A stretch of 64,000 bases of DNA from Anaerocolumna sedimenticola (GTDB lineage: Bacteria; Bacillota; Clostridia; Lachnospirales; Lachnospiraceae). This document shows, in pieces, positions 26,850 through 37,334 of the stretch. The DNA is taken from positions 1,110,001 to 1,174,000 of the forward strand of contig NZ_CP048000.1 in NCBI RefSeq assembly GCF_009931695.1, given 5' to 3'. The notes beneath the pieces are model-generated. The model ran no database searches and had not been told where the DNA came from. It saw nothing but the letters and a program-made list of their open reading frames with translations. Position 1 is the first letter of the stretch. The number at the start of each line of letters is the position of its first letter. The position numbers and the translations under genes are program-made.

Positions 26850-28649
26850 ATGGAAAAACTACATGTAGTTAAAATGATGAAGCAACAATTTAAAAACATG
26901 CCTATCCGTAATAAATTCACTGCAGTATGTATTTCCATCATGCTTGCTTTGGTTGTCTTAATTCTAGTAATTTCCAATATCATCCTGTACAATTCCGATA
27001 TAAAGAAAACAAAGGAAATTGCACAGGATGAATGCGAAATCATTAAAGTGCGCTTAAATTCCATGCGGGATAACCTGGTTATCTGTACTAATATGCTGAC
27101 TCAGGATATTAACCGTATTTATCGGGATACGAATATGCGGAATATAAACGATGTGTCCTTTGTATCCATAAAAAAGAACATTAATGCGGCATTGGATTAT
27201 GATAAAAGGAGCTTTGCGGATATTCATTCCATTCTTTTTGTTGATGCCAGAAGAAATATGGTTTCCGTAGGTCTTACTTCCAATCCGGATTACAAGATAG
27301 TGAAAGAGGAGCTGCTTTCTCAAATTGCAGATTTTGGTCTGGCCAAAAACGTGCAGTTACCAATAAAATACAGGACTTACTTTAACTCAGATGAACCTGT
27401 TTTAACTTTCGGAAAACGCATTATCAGTATGGATACCGGGGAAATTATCGGTTACATTTTTATTAATATAAAAGAAAGCACCATATCTTCCATATTTCCC
27501 GGAACTAAGGGTGAAGTTTTTAAACGTTCCTATTATCTGGCTGATGAATCCGGTATTATCAGGTCATCTTCGGAGAAATCCGCACTATTAAAAGGCATTC
27601 AGGAAAAGAATCTATTGGAATATGTCAAAGAATTTAAAGATGACAGTAAGAAACTTTTTATCCAAAGGGAAGCATATCTGGTGACCAAAAAACCGGTTAC
27701 TGTTTTATCTTTTAATTTAGTAAGCCAAATTTCCATTCGTGATTTGACACAAAATATCCGAACCACATCCAAAATTATTATAATATTAGGTATTACCGGG
27801 ATTATCATAGCGGTTATCCTTATTTTTATCATGTCTAATTTTATCACCACTCCCATTCATATACTAACCGATGCGGCAGAAAAAATCCAGGAAGGCGATT
27901 TTACGGTACATTGTGAGAGTAATACGGAAGATGAGGTTGGTATTCTTTCAAGAGCTTTTAATACCATGACCGTAAAAATCGACAGACTGTTAAACCAGAT
28001 TAAAGCAGAACAAAAAAGGAAAAGAGAATACGAACTGGCTTTAATCCAGTCACAGGTAAAACCTCATTTTTTATATAACACACTGGATTTAATCTATGTC
28101 TTATGTGAAAGCGGTATGCCGAAAGAAGGTGCAAAAGTCACAAAATCCCTGGCTGATTATTATAGGACAAGTTTAAGCAGCGGCAAAGAGATTATTTCCA
28201 TTGGAGAAGAAATAAAAAATATTGAAAATTATTTATATATCCAGAGGGAACGTTATTGTGATTTAATTGAATTTGAAATTAAGTCAGATAAAAAAGCAGA
28301 AAATTACTCCATACTGAAAATGACTTTACAGCCAATTGTAGAAAATGCCATTTATCATGGCTTAAAGGAGAAAGGTTCAAAAGGTAAGATTTTGGTTACT
28401 GTAAATATGGAGGAATCCGCGATTTTACTGTCTGTAGAAGATGATGGGGTTGGAATGAGTATAGAGCGTATGGATGAAGTGTTAAAGGAAAATAAGCAGG
28501 AATACAAGCAGCATTTTGGACTCCGCAGTGTAGACGAAAGGATTAAGCTATATTACGGTGAATCCTTCGGCATACGGACCCAAAGTACGTCAGGCAAAGG
28601 TACAAAAGTGTTTATACGGATTCCGAAAAAGATGGAGGATGAACTATGA
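26850..28649 (+). CDS. YesM-type sensor histidine kinase
   Basis: This 599-aa protein has a membrane helix at about 30-52, an extracellular sensor region of 250 residues, a second helix near 305-330, and a HAMP domain (about 330-385). Its His_kinase domain includes QSQVKPHFLYNTLDLIY with the phosphorylated His, and the HATPase follows (QPIVENAIYHGLKEKG, DDGVGM, GLRSVDERI). YesM-type kinases sense carbohydrate signals and control adjacent uptake genes through a YesN regulator. The start has AGAGGG upstream. Its last four bases overlap the next gene, giving translational coupling. Confidence 0.93.
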   Translation: MEKLHVVKMMKQQFKNMPIRNKFTAVCISIMLALVVLILVISNIILYNSDIKKTKEIAQDECEIIKVRLNSMRDNLVICTNMLTQDINRIYRDTNMRNINDVSFVSIKKNINAALDYDKRSFADIHSILFVDARRNMVSVGLTSNPDYKIVKEELLSQIADFGLAKNVQLPIKYRTYFNSDEPVLTFGKRIISMDTGEIIGYIFINIKESTISSIFPGTKGEVFKRSYYLADESGIIRSSSEKSALLKGIQEKNLLEYVKEFKDDSKKLFIQREAYLVTKKPVTVLSFNLVSQISIRDLTQNIRTTSKIIIILGITGIIIAVILIFIMSNFITTPIHILTDAAEKIQEGDFTVHCESNTEDEVGILSRAFNTMTVKIDRLLNQIKAEQKRKREYELALIQSQVKPHFLYNTLDLIYVLCESGMPKEGAKVTKSLADYYRTSLSSGKEIISIGEEIKNIENYLYIQRERYCDLIEFEIKSDKKAENYSILKMTLQPIVENAIYHGLKEKGSKGKILVTVNMEESAILLSVEDDGVGMSIERMDEVLKENKQEYKQHFGLRSVDERIKLYYGESFGIRTQSTSGKGTKVFIRIPKKMEDEL

Positions 28650-30241
28650 TAAGAGTACTCATAGCAGATGATGAACCCCACTTTCGTAATTATATGGAAC
28701 GGGTTATAGCCTGGGAGGAATTAGGATTTAAAATCTGCGGTATCTGTAAAAACGGAGAAGAAGCTTTAGAAACCACCAAGGAGACGTTTCCTGATATTGT
28801 ACTTCTTGATATTAATATGCCCGGTATGGATGGAATTTCTCTTGCCAGGATATTAAAACAGATGAATCCTAATCTTTACATCGTATTTGTTACAGGTTAT
28901 TCCGAATTTGAATACGCCCGAAAAGCGGTTCAGATAGGGGTGGATGAATACATCCTCAAACCTTTTACCAAAGAAGAACTTACCAATATCATGATTAAGC
29001 TTAAACTTAAGATACAGAAGCAGACTGCTTCCCTGTTTAATCAGAAAGCGGATAAAGAAATAGTAAAAGAGGAATTATTAAAACAGTTGATCCGTGGAAT
29101 TTCCCCAAATCGATTGGAAGAATTCCTGGAGAAATTAGAACGGGTGGATATACAGTTATCCGGTACTAATTATCTGGTCAGTGTGATAGAAATCGATAAT
29201 ATCTCAAATATGTGGAAGCAGTCGGATGAAATTGACTTATGGAAATTCGGTATTTCAAACGTTACACAGGAAGTGCTTAATTTAGAGGGTATAAGACATT
29301 TAATATTTAACGGGTTTGAAGACCGGATTGTATCCATATTAATTAATAATTCAGATATTGATCTTCATGAATTTACTAAACCTTATTACGAAAGCATTAA
29401 TTTATTAATAAAAGAATATTTTAGCTTTACCATATCTATTGGCATCGGAACTGTTATCAAAAAAGCAGACGATATTGCAGAATCTTACCGGCACGCCATG
29501 GCTGCGCTGGAAGAAAAGTTCTTATTAGGGCCGGATCGGGTGATTTGTTATGATGATGTTGCCAGACAGAACAGGGAAGCTAATTTTTACCGCCTTGATT
29601 TAAATGAATCTTTACTAAATTGCTTAAGAAAACATGAAAAGGATGAATTATTAAGTATTATTGATGAAGCAAGACAGGTTATTATGGATAAAAATCTAAC
29701 CGTAGATTATGCTTATATGATAATAAGCGGTATGATGTCTATCTGCCTTTCCTATATAACTGAAATGAACGGTAATATAAGTGAAATATATGGTTCGGAA
29801 TTCTCGCCCTATTCCGAATTGTATGCGAAAGGATCTTTAGATGAGTGTTTTTCCCTGCTGAAAGAAATTTTCTTAAAAGCTATGGATGCGTTTAAAGTAA
29901 CTTATTCTAAAAGAGGAATTGAAATTGTACAGCAGGTACAGCAGTATATTGAAAATAATTATAAAGATCCGGAATTAACGGTGGAAAAGATAGCTGCAGG
30001 AGTTTTTCTGGACAGCAGTTACATCAGACGGGTAATTTCAAGGCAAATTGGCTGTACGGTATCTGACCTGGTAACCAATATCCGTATGAAAGAGGCGATA
30101 AGGCTGATGGAGCACCAGGAACTTAGTATTGGGGATATTGCAGAACAGATCGGGTATAATGAACCAGGGTACTTCAGCAAATGTTTTAAAAAATGTTATG
30201 GAATTACCCCAAAACAATATTATAACCAACGTAAAAGTTAG
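28646..30241 (+). CDS. YesN-type response regulator (receiver plus AraC)
   Basis: This 531-aa protein has a receiver domain with acidic pocket DDE (8-10), phosphoacceptor D55 in LLDINMPG and a conserved Lys in YILKPFTKEE. The middle region of about 280 residues resembles the unnamed spacer of YesN proteins. The C-terminal AraC HTH pair (about 430-531) has LTVEKIAAGVFLDSSYIRR and the second motif DIAEQIGYNEPGYFSKCFKK. It likely activates the ABC transporter and glycosidase genes downstream. A strong terminator follows. Confidence 0.93.
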   Translation: MIRVLIADDEPHFRNYMERVIAWEELGFKICGICKNGEEALETTKETFPDIVLLDINMPGMDGISLARILKQMNPNLYIVFVTGYSEFEYARKAVQIGVDEYILKPFTKEELTNIMIKLKLKIQKQTASLFNQKADKEIVKEELLKQLIRGISPNRLEEFLEKLERVDIQLSGTNYLVSVIEIDNISNMWKQSDEIDLWKFGISNVTQEVLNLEGIRHLIFNGFEDRIVSILINNSDIDLHEFTKPYYESINLLIKEYFSFTISIGIGTVIKKADDIAESYRHAMAALEEKFLLGPDRVICYDDVARQNREANFYRLDLNESLLNCLRKHEKDELLSIIDEARQVIMDKNLTVDYAYMIISGMMSICLSYITEMNGNISEIYGSEFSPYSELYAKGSLDECFSLLKEIFLKAMDAFKVTYSKRGIEIVQQVQQYIENNYKDPELTVEKIAAGVFLDSSYIRRVISRQIGCTVSDLVTNIRMKEAIRLMEHQELSIGDIAEQIGYNEPGYFSKCFKKCYGITPKQYYNQRKS

Positions 30242-30249
30242 AGTTGAAG

Positions 30250-30274
30250 CAGGACACTTGTGTCCTGTTTTTTT
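30250..30274 (+). terminator. Terminator of the two-component operon
   Basis: CAGGACAC pairs with GTGTCCTG around two bases, followed by seven T. It starts nine bases past the stop. Confidence 0.92.
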
Positions 30275-30361
30275 CATAAACAGACACGTATATTACTTCA
30301 TCTTCCAGAGATTGAGATGTTATACTTTAGTTACAAAACTTAATGAATTGGAGGAATTTTT

Positions 30362-31747
30362 ATGAAACTAAGAAAATTATTAAGCATTACCTTAGTGGCA
30401 GCCATGGTTCTTGGCTTAACCGCTTGCGGGGGAAAAGGCAGTTCAACGGAATCACCGGAAAAAACCGGCAGTGAATCTGTAAATACCGATACGGGTAATG
30501 CTGAAACCGGCAGTATGGATTCAGCTTCAACGGACGCTGCCAACACGAAAGAAATAACCTATAAAGTATGTACTTATTACGGCGGTGACAGTACCGTATT
30601 TGCTGAATTTGCAGCAGAAAAAATTAAAGAAAAATATCCAAATGTAACATTAGAATTTGAAACTCTTCCATCCGACGGTGGTTTAACCATTAAAACCAGA
30701 GCTGCAACAGGTGATTTACCGGATATCTTATTAGTAGATTCCGGATCCATCGATGTACTTGCAAAAAGCGGCAGTATCATTACTTTAGATGAATATGTAG
30801 ATAAATTAAATATCAAAGATTATTACACTCCTGCTATTATGGAAAACTGCCTGTATTCACCGGACGGTCATGTATATCAATTCCCTATGGGAAGTATATC
30901 ACCGATTCTTTGGTATTATAACAAACAGATCTTTGCTGATAACAACGTAAAAGTACCTACGAATTTTGATGAATTAATGACGGCTGTTACTGCTTTTAAA
31001 GAAAAAGGTATCATTCCAATGGCAATGTTCGGTAAAGAACCATGGCCTCTTGGGGCATTTTTTGATACTTTTGCAGTAAAAGAAAATCCGGGCGGAAATT
31101 ATGCTTTATCAAAGGGTGAAGCAAAAGCTTCCGATGAATCTTATTCTAAGATTATAGGAAAAATGGAACAGGCTATTAAGGCCGGAATCTTCCAGGATGG
31201 TGCGACCAATACAGATTTTGATACCGCATCCGCATTATTTAAAGAGGGAAAATCAGCTATGTTTTTAAACGGAAGCTGGTATACTGCCGATGCTATAACC
31301 GGTTTAGGAGACAAAGCAGATGTTATTTTATCCTATCCTACTGCAGATGCAGGTAAGGAAACTGTGAACCAGTATAGTATGACCGGCGGCGGCGATACCA
31401 GCGGTATGGCAGTCACAGCCAATGCCGAGGATAAGGAATTAGCAGCTAACATAGCATTTTTATTTGCTTATTACCGTGAAGTAGCTCAATATGAGAAGAA
31501 CTCTTTAGTTACAACTCCTCTTCAGACAGACGGTTTAACATTGGAAAATGAACTGGATCCGATTTCCGCTAAATTACTGGAAACCATACCTCAATTTTCT
31601 TACAATACCAAGTTCCTTCATACCTTGCCAAATACCAAGTTTGCAACAACCTTTACTGAAGAAATGCAGAAACTTCTGGTTGGTGAAACTAAAGATGATT
31701 TTATTAAAAATGTAGATAAGAGTATTGAAGATACAGTTCAGAAATAA
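30362..31747 (+). CDS. ABC transporter sugar-binding lipoprotein
   Basis: This 461-aa family 1 extracellular solute-binding protein has a signal peptide with the lipobox LTAC (C22 is the lipidated residue). A Ser/Thr/Glu-rich linker follows. The binding fold includes FAAEKIKEKYPNVTLEFE, TGDLPDILLVDSGS, GKSAMFLNGSWYTA and the late hinge. It would present oligosaccharides to the two permeases encoded next. GGAGG lies before the ATG. The ligand is unknown; the GH95 and CE7 genes hint at fucosylated or acetylated plant or host glycans. Confidence 0.92.
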   Translation: MKLRKLLSITLVAAMVLGLTACGGKGSSTESPEKTGSESVNTDTGNAETGSMDSASTDAANTKEITYKVCTYYGGDSTVFAEFAAEKIKEKYPNVTLEFETLPSDGGLTIKTRAATGDLPDILLVDSGSIDVLAKSGSIITLDEYVDKLNIKDYYTPAIMENCLYSPDGHVYQFPMGSISPILWYYNKQIFADNNVKVPTNFDELMTAVTAFKEKGIIPMAMFGKEPWPLGAFFDTFAVKENPGGNYALSKGEAKASDESYSKIIGKMEQAIKAGIFQDGATNTDFDTASALFKEGKSAMFLNGSWYTADAITGLGDKADVILSYPTADAGKETVNQYSMTGGGDTSGMAVTANAEDKELAANIAFLFAYYREVAQYEKNSLVTTPLQTDGLTLENELDPISAKLLETIPQFSYNTKFLHTLPNTKFATTFTEEMQKLLVGETKDDFIKNVDKSIEDTVQK

Positions 31748-31780
31748 AAAGTCGAACTAATAATTTAATTTTATAAAACC

Positions 31781-31831
31781 GGGCGTAAGTTGAAAATTCA
31801 TCCAATGGATTTGACCATTTCAATTACGCCC
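31781..31831 (+). terminator. Hairpin between binding protein and permease genes
   Basis: GGGCGTAAGTTGAAA pairs with TTTCAATTACGCCC. The T-tract is short, so this probably lets most transcripts stop after the abundant binding protein while some read into the permeases. Confidence 0.65.
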
Positions 31832-31905
31832 ATTTATATCACTTATTTTGTGAATCATACAATTATGTTTACAAGTTAAGCTTTAAGAAAATATTTCAAA
31901 GAAAG

Positions 31906-32835
31906 GTGGCTGTATCGCAGGCGGTACTGCGGTATGTTAATGGTATAAGCATGAACAGAATGTTAGGTAACAAAAAAGCAATATTAATTTTTACAATGCC
32001 TACTTTAATTGTATTTACTGTTTTTGTATTTTATCCGGTATTTCAAACATTCTATCGCAGTTTTTTTGAATGGGACGGAATTACGGATGCAGTTTTTACC
32101 GGACTTAATAATTATAAAGAACTATTTCAGGATGACCTGTTTTATGAATCCCTGAGAAACGGTATGATTTTTGCCGGAATCTTATTGACGGTTCAGGTAG
32201 GTTTGGCTACTTTGCTTACTTTTGCTTTAATGAATCATAAAATACGGGGAAAACGTTTTTTCCGTACTGCTTTTTTTATTCCGGTTGTATTATCTGTAAC
32301 CGTAGTGTGCCAGTTATGGGCCGCTATTTATAATCCGGAATTCGGGCTGATCAATCACGTTTTTGAACTTCTTGGAATGAGTTATCGGCAAAACTGGCTT
32401 TCGGACATGAAATTGGCGATTATCGCAGTTACTTTTGTAAATGTATGGCAATATACCGGTTATCAGTTTGCAATTATATATGCCGGTGCCAAATCAATTC
32501 CGGAAGATTATCTGGAAGCAGCTAGGATTGACGGTGCTTCCAATTGGAAAATCAATACCCGGATTATTCTGCCTCTATTAAAGGATACTTACCGTATGTG
32601 TTTTATCTTTGCGGCTACCGGGGGATTAAATGCATTTGCTCATATGAATTTACTGACAAAAGGCGGTCCCGGAACTTCTACTTACACCCTCACATATATG
32701 ACTTTCCGCAGTGCTTTTACGGTAAGTGAATTTGGTTACGGCTGCACTTCCGCGGTTATTTTAGTATTGCAATGTCTGATTGCAACAATTCTTGTAAATA
32801 AAATCTTTTCACTAAAAGAAAGTGCAACATATTAA
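31906..32835 (+). CDS. ABC sugar transporter permease 1
   Basis: This protein of up to 309 aa has six membrane helices. The start is uncertain: a GTG at 31906 opens the frame, while the ATG at 31951 gives a protein beginning MNRMLGNKKAIL, closer to family length, but lacks a clear ribosome site. The permease EAA loop is visible as YLEAARIDGASNWKINTRI (about 205-225), where the ATPase docks. No ATPase gene is encoded nearby, so a shared MsmX-type ATPase elsewhere is expected. It is followed closely by permease 2. Confidence 0.88.
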   Translation: MAVSQAVLRYVNGISMNRMLGNKKAILIFTMPTLIVFTVFVFYPVFQTFYRSFFEWDGITDAVFTGLNNYKELFQDDLFYESLRNGMIFAGILLTVQVGLATLLTFALMNHKIRGKRFFRTAFFIPVVLSVTVVCQLWAAIYNPEFGLINHVFELLGMSYRQNWLSDMKLAIIAVTFVNVWQYTGYQFAIIYAGAKSIPEDYLEAARIDGASNWKINTRIILPLLKDTYRMCFIFAATGGLNAFAHMNLLTKGGPGTSTYTLTYMTFRSAFTVSEFGYGCTSAVILVLQCLIATILVNKIFSLKESATY

Positions 32836-32851
32836 TAAGGAGGCTGGTTTC

Positions 32852-33679
32852 ATGAAAAATATTAAAACGGTATTGTTAACAATTGCACTTTTCCTGTTTG
32901 GCTGCATATGTATCTATCCGCTTATTTATCTGTTATTTTATTCTCTGAAAACAAATGAAGAGATTTTCTATATCAATCCTTTTGGATTCCCGGAAAATCC
33001 TCAGTTTAATAATTATATAGACGCAATTAATGCCTTTAATATACCGGGTTTCTTTAAAAACAGTATTCTGGTATCAGCATTTTCCATTATTGGAGTTATG
33101 ATATTAGCACTTCCTTTTGCCTATGCAACTACAAGAATGAAGTGGAAAATGAAAAATGCGGCAGCAACCTATCTGACTTTGGGATTGTTCATACCCATCC
33201 AGGTTATCGTTCTTCCCCTTGCAATTCTGGTACGTCAAATGCATTTGTCCAATACGTACTTAGCATTAATCATTCCTTATATTGCATTTAACGTATCCTT
33301 TTCCAGTATGATTCTGGCTACTTCTTTTCGTGCACTTCCGAAAGAAATGGAGGAATCTGCGTTTATGGACGGAGCTTCCATCTACCGTACTTTCCTGCAT
33401 ATCATCATGCCTCTTGCAAAACCTGCCATTGCAACAGCCATAATATTTGTATTTCTTGGGGTCTGGAATGAATATACGGTAGCCTCCATATTTATAACAG
33501 ATAATGCAATTAAGACCTTACCGGTCGGGCTGGCCTCTTTTACAGGAGAACATTCCACGGATTGGGGGGCTATGGGTGCCAGCCTTATGATAGCAAGTAT
33601 ACCAACTATTATTATCTACATCATTTTCAGTGAACAGATAGAAAAGGCGCTTACTATAGGCGGTGCTGTGAAAGGGTAA
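32852..33679 (+). CDS. ABC sugar transporter permease 2
   Basis: This 275-aa inner-membrane permease has six helices and an EAA loop (KEMEESAFMDGASIYRTF) in the second half. The ATG at 32852 has AAGGAGG eight bases before it; the frame itself could extend to 32822 into the preceding gene. It pairs with permease 1 to form the channel of a CUT1-type sugar importer. Its C-terminus QIEKALTIGGAVKG is typical of the family. Confidence 0.93.
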   Translation: MKNIKTVLLTIALFLFGCICIYPLIYLLFYSLKTNEEIFYINPFGFPENPQFNNYIDAINAFNIPGFFKNSILVSAFSIIGVMILALPFAYATTRMKWKMKNAAATYLTLGLFIPIQVIVLPLAILVRQMHLSNTYLALIIPYIAFNVSFSSMILATSFRALPKEMEESAFMDGASIYRTFLHIIMPLAKPAIATAIIFVFLGVWNEYTVASIFITDNAIKTLPVGLASFTGEHSTDWGAMGASLMIASIPTIIIYIIFSEQIEKALTIGGAVKG

Positions 33680-33839
33680 TAAGATAGATTAAATATAATG
33701 AAAGACTGTAAAATGGTTTAAATATGTGATTTGCAATCATCTTATTTTAACATATAAAGTTTCCATTCTTATAAATATTAATTAAACCAGCTATATATGC
33801 AAGTTGTTAGAGTATTAAGAATGAAATAAGGAGAGTCTT

Positions 33840-36073
33840 ATGAAAAATTTACTAATGTATGATAAACCGGCAGAAGCATGGGAAAAAGGTATGGCTCTGG
33901 GAAACGGCAGAGTGGGGCCATGCTTTTGGGTGAACCTTTAAAGGAAAGAATCTGGCTCAATGAAGACACTTTATGGTCCGGTTTTCCGACAGATTATAAT
34001 GATGTGAATACTTCTTATTATCTGGAGGAAGTTCGTAATCTTATCTTCCAAAAGAAATACAAAGAAGCCGGTGACATCATCAACCATCATATGGTTGGAG
34101 TATGGAATGAATCCTATCTGCCAATGGCTGACCTGTTTATGGATATAAACGGGATATCAAATAATACGAATGAGTATTACAGGGAGTTGGATTTAAGTAA
34201 AGGAGTCAGTACCGTGCGCTTCAAATCCGACGGCGTCAAATATGAACGTTATGCTTTTTGTTCTTTTCCCGATCAGGTTCTGGTTATCCGTTTGAAAGCA
34301 ACCGGTAAGCTAAAAGATTCGGTTAAGGTTCGGTTAGGCAGTCAATTAAATCATTGGCTTACTTATGAAAACAATGACATTATATTAAACGGCTGGAGTC
34401 CTTCCGTTGTAGAACCGGATTATTATCCAGCCGAAAATCCAATTATTTATGAGCCATATGATAATACAAATGCAATTAAATTTCAGGTACGGTTAAGGTT
34501 AATTACTGATGGTACTGTTACAGCAGATAATAAACAGCTTATTGTTACAGATGGCAGCGAAATACTTCTTCTATTAACAAGTGCTAATAGTTTTCAAGGT
34601 TATGACAAAAATTCTGATAGTGAATATAAAACAAGGATCATAAAGTGTTTAGAGGATGCAGCCAATAAAACTTATTCTGAATTGCTGGATCGGCATATAA
34701 AAGACTTTAATAATTTGTTTCATAGAGTTGACTTAGATTTAGGACATACGGATAATGAAAAGCTCCCGATGGATAAACGTATAGAACAATTCTATCTTGG
34801 CAAATCCGACCCGGAACTGATTGCATCTGCTTTTCAATTCGGACGTTATCTTCTGATATCCAGTTCCAGAGAAGGCACACAGCCTGCTAATCTTCAGGGA
34901 ATTTGGAACAATGCCCTCAGAGCCCCATGGAGTTCTAATTATACGGTAAATATTAATACCCAGATGAATTACTGGCCTGTAGAAAACTGCAATTTGTCAG
35001 AATGTGCAGAGCCTTTAATTCAACTTATTAAGGATATCTCTGTTACCGGTGAGAAAACGGCCAAATCAAACTATAACTGCCGGGGTTTCGTTGCTCATCA
35101 TAATATCGATTTATGGCGCAAAACAACAGCTGTAGGTTCCAGGAGTAAGGAAGTTGATACTCTTCCCTGGTCTTTCTGGCCAATGTCCGGAGGATGGTTA
35201 TGCAGACATTTATGGGATCATTATACCTACACCATGGATGAGAAATTTCTAAGAGAAACTGCTCTTCCGGTGATGGATAAAGCTGCACTGTTTTATTTGG
35301 ACTGGCTGGTTGAATATAATGGGGAACTTGTAACAAATCCCTCCACCTCACCTGAAAATCTCTTCCAGGATAATGGTACAACTTTTGGAGTAACCTATGG
35401 TTCAACCATGGATATTTCTATAATTAAAGAATTATTCCAAAACTGTATCAAAGCAATGGATATATTAAAAATAACAGAAGATAACGAATTATACGAGGAA
35501 ATAAAAAATTCCCTGGCAAAACTGCCGCCCTTTAAAATAGGCAGATACGGTCAATTACAGGAATGGTATGAGGACTTTGAGGAAAATGATCCGGAGCACA
35601 GACATCTTTCCCTGCTGTATGGTTTATATCCATCGGATTTAATTGACGAAAACCAAAACCCTGAAGTTTGTGAAGCCTGTAAAGTTACCCTGAAACGCAG
35701 GGGAGAAGATGGGGTCCCCTGGAGCAGAGCCTGGAAGATTGGAATATGGGCACGGTTAAAAGACGGAGAAAAGGCATATACCGAGGTGAAGCGGTTTTTG
35801 CAGCCGGCTAATTCCAATGAGATTTCCTATACCGATGGCGGTGTATATAATAATCTGTTCTGTGCAAGGCCACTTGAAGTAGACGGAAACTTTGGATTTA
35901 CCGCTGGTTTAGCTGAGATGCTGGTACAGAACCACACAGGCAAGACGGAATTTTTACCAGCCATACCCTCCAGTTGGAAAAACGGTTATGTAAAAGGTCT
36001 TAAAATACGGGGTAATAAAGAAATTGAGATCGAGTGGAAAGATGGTAAGATCGTAAAATCTAATATAATTTAA
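33840..36073 (+). pseudogene. GH95 alpha-L-fucosidase-like gene, frameshifted near the start
   Basis: The ATG at 33840 (AAGGAG upstream) starts MKNLLMYDKPAEAWEKGMAL, a standard GH95 N-terminus, up to GNGRVG. Translation then runs into a stop after about 34 codons. Adding one G to the GGGG run at 33914-33917 joins it to the downstream frame (AMLLGEPLKERIWLNEDT) and gives about 744 aa, the normal family length. The rest is intact, including NLQGIWNN, NYTVNINTQMNYWPVE, NPSTSPEN and VDGNFGFTAGLAEML. GH95 enzymes remove alpha-1,2-fucose or L-galactose from xyloglucan and other glycans. It could be a true pseudogene or a homopolymer sequencing error. Confidence 0.85.
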
Positions 36074-36244
36074 AATAAAGAAAATGTTTAACTTTTTATG
36101 ATTTAGTAACTTTTTTTAAAAATACCTATAGTTTAACAATACCTGTTATCAGAACCAAATTAATAGCGATTTAATAATATATATTTTTAATATTATTCAT
36201 TTTAGTGATTTTAAGATAAATACAGAGAAGAGGAGATTGATGAT

Positions 36245-37204
36245 ATGCCAATGTTGGATATGCCTTTACAGGAGCTGAAAAAATATTCGGGCAGCTCACC
36301 GAAACCGGACGATTTTGATGAATATTGGGCCCGGGCATTAAAAGAGATGAATGAAGTAAAAGCAGAACCGGAGTTTATAAAATCCGATTTCGAAACACCT
36401 TATGCTTACTGTTATGACCTGTTTTACCGCGGAGTAAAAGGTGCCAGAATTCATGCTAAATTATTAATACCTAAAAAAATCGAAGGATCAGCACCGGCCG
36501 TATTAAATTTTCACGGGTATACCGGTAATTGCGGCAACTGGTTTGATAAACTCCCCTTTGCGGCGGCCGGTTTTGTAGTTGCAGCCCTGGATTGCAGAGG
36601 TCAGGGCGGTTTATCGGAGGATGTGGGAGGTATTAAAGGTAATACCATGGAAGGTCACATTATCAGAGGATTAGACGGAGACCCTGATAATATGCTTATG
36701 CGCAATATTTTCCTTGATACCGCACAGCTTGCTAAAATTATAATGGAAATGCCCAAGGTTGATGAAAACAGAGTAGGTGTATACGGCGTATCCCAGGGAG
36801 GCGGGCTCTCCCTCGCCTGCGCTTCCTTAGAACCGCGAATTGCAAAGGTTACCATACAGTATCCTTTCTTATGTGATTATAAAAGAGTCTGGGAAATGGA
36901 TTTAGCAAAGGATGCATATAAAGAACTGCAATCCTATTTTCGCTTTTTTGATCCCCTTCATGAAAGAGAAGATGAGGTATTTAACCGCCTTGGTTACATA
37001 GACGTGCAAAACTTAGTTCCAAGAATTAAAGGTCAGGTTCAGATGGCAATTACATTAATGGATAATATTTGCCCGCCTTCTACTCAGTTTGCAGCATATA
37101 ATAAGATTACCGCCCCAAAAGAAGCTAACATCTATCCGGATTTTGGGCATGATTTTTTACCTGGTAATGAAGACAGGATGTTTCGGTTCCTAATGCAATT
37201 ATAA
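36245..37204 (+). CDS. CE7 family acetyl xylan esterase / cephalosporin-C deacetylase
   Basis: The 319-aa alpha/beta hydrolase has the CE7 signatures RGQ (118-120) and GVSQGG with nucleophile S183, plus the acid Asp in LMDNICPPST and the His in DFGHDF near the C-terminus. CE7 esterases remove O-acetyl groups from xylo-oligosaccharides. No signal peptide is present, so it acts inside the cell on imported oligosaccharides. That fits the adjacent importer and GH95 gene. GAGGAG lies before the ATG. A hairpin separates it from the convergent HIT gene. Confidence 0.93.
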   Translation: MPMLDMPLQELKKYSGSSPKPDDFDEYWARALKEMNEVKAEPEFIKSDFETPYAYCYDLFYRGVKGARIHAKLLIPKKIEGSAPAVLNFHGYTGNCGNWFDKLPFAAAGFVVAALDCRGQGGLSEDVGGIKGNTMEGHIIRGLDGDPDNMLMRNIFLDTAQLAKIIMEMPKVDENRVGVYGVSQGGGLSLACASLEPRIAKVTIQYPFLCDYKRVWEMDLAKDAYKELQSYFRFFDPLHEREDEVFNRLGYIDVQNLVPRIKGQVQMAITLMDNICPPSTQFAAYNKITAPKEANIYPDFGHDFLPGNEDRMFRFLMQL

Positions 37205-37207
37205 TAC

Positions 37208-37300
37208 AAAAACTGCCCCTATAAATCGATGGGCCGTAATCCCTTTTGTTAGAAAAAATCTAATGGAAAGACTTTGCTTCACCGATTGGGGGCAGTTTAT
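37208..37300. terminator. Long-armed hairpin between convergent genes
   Basis: AAAACTGCCCC and AATCG on the left pair with CGATT and GGGGCAGTTT on the right, enclosing about 50 bases. It lies between the CE7 stop and the HIT stop and probably terminates both. The long insert in the loop is unusual. Confidence 0.6.
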
Positions 37301-37334
37301 GATCATAAGCTTTTTTATAATAAAATTTGAATTT

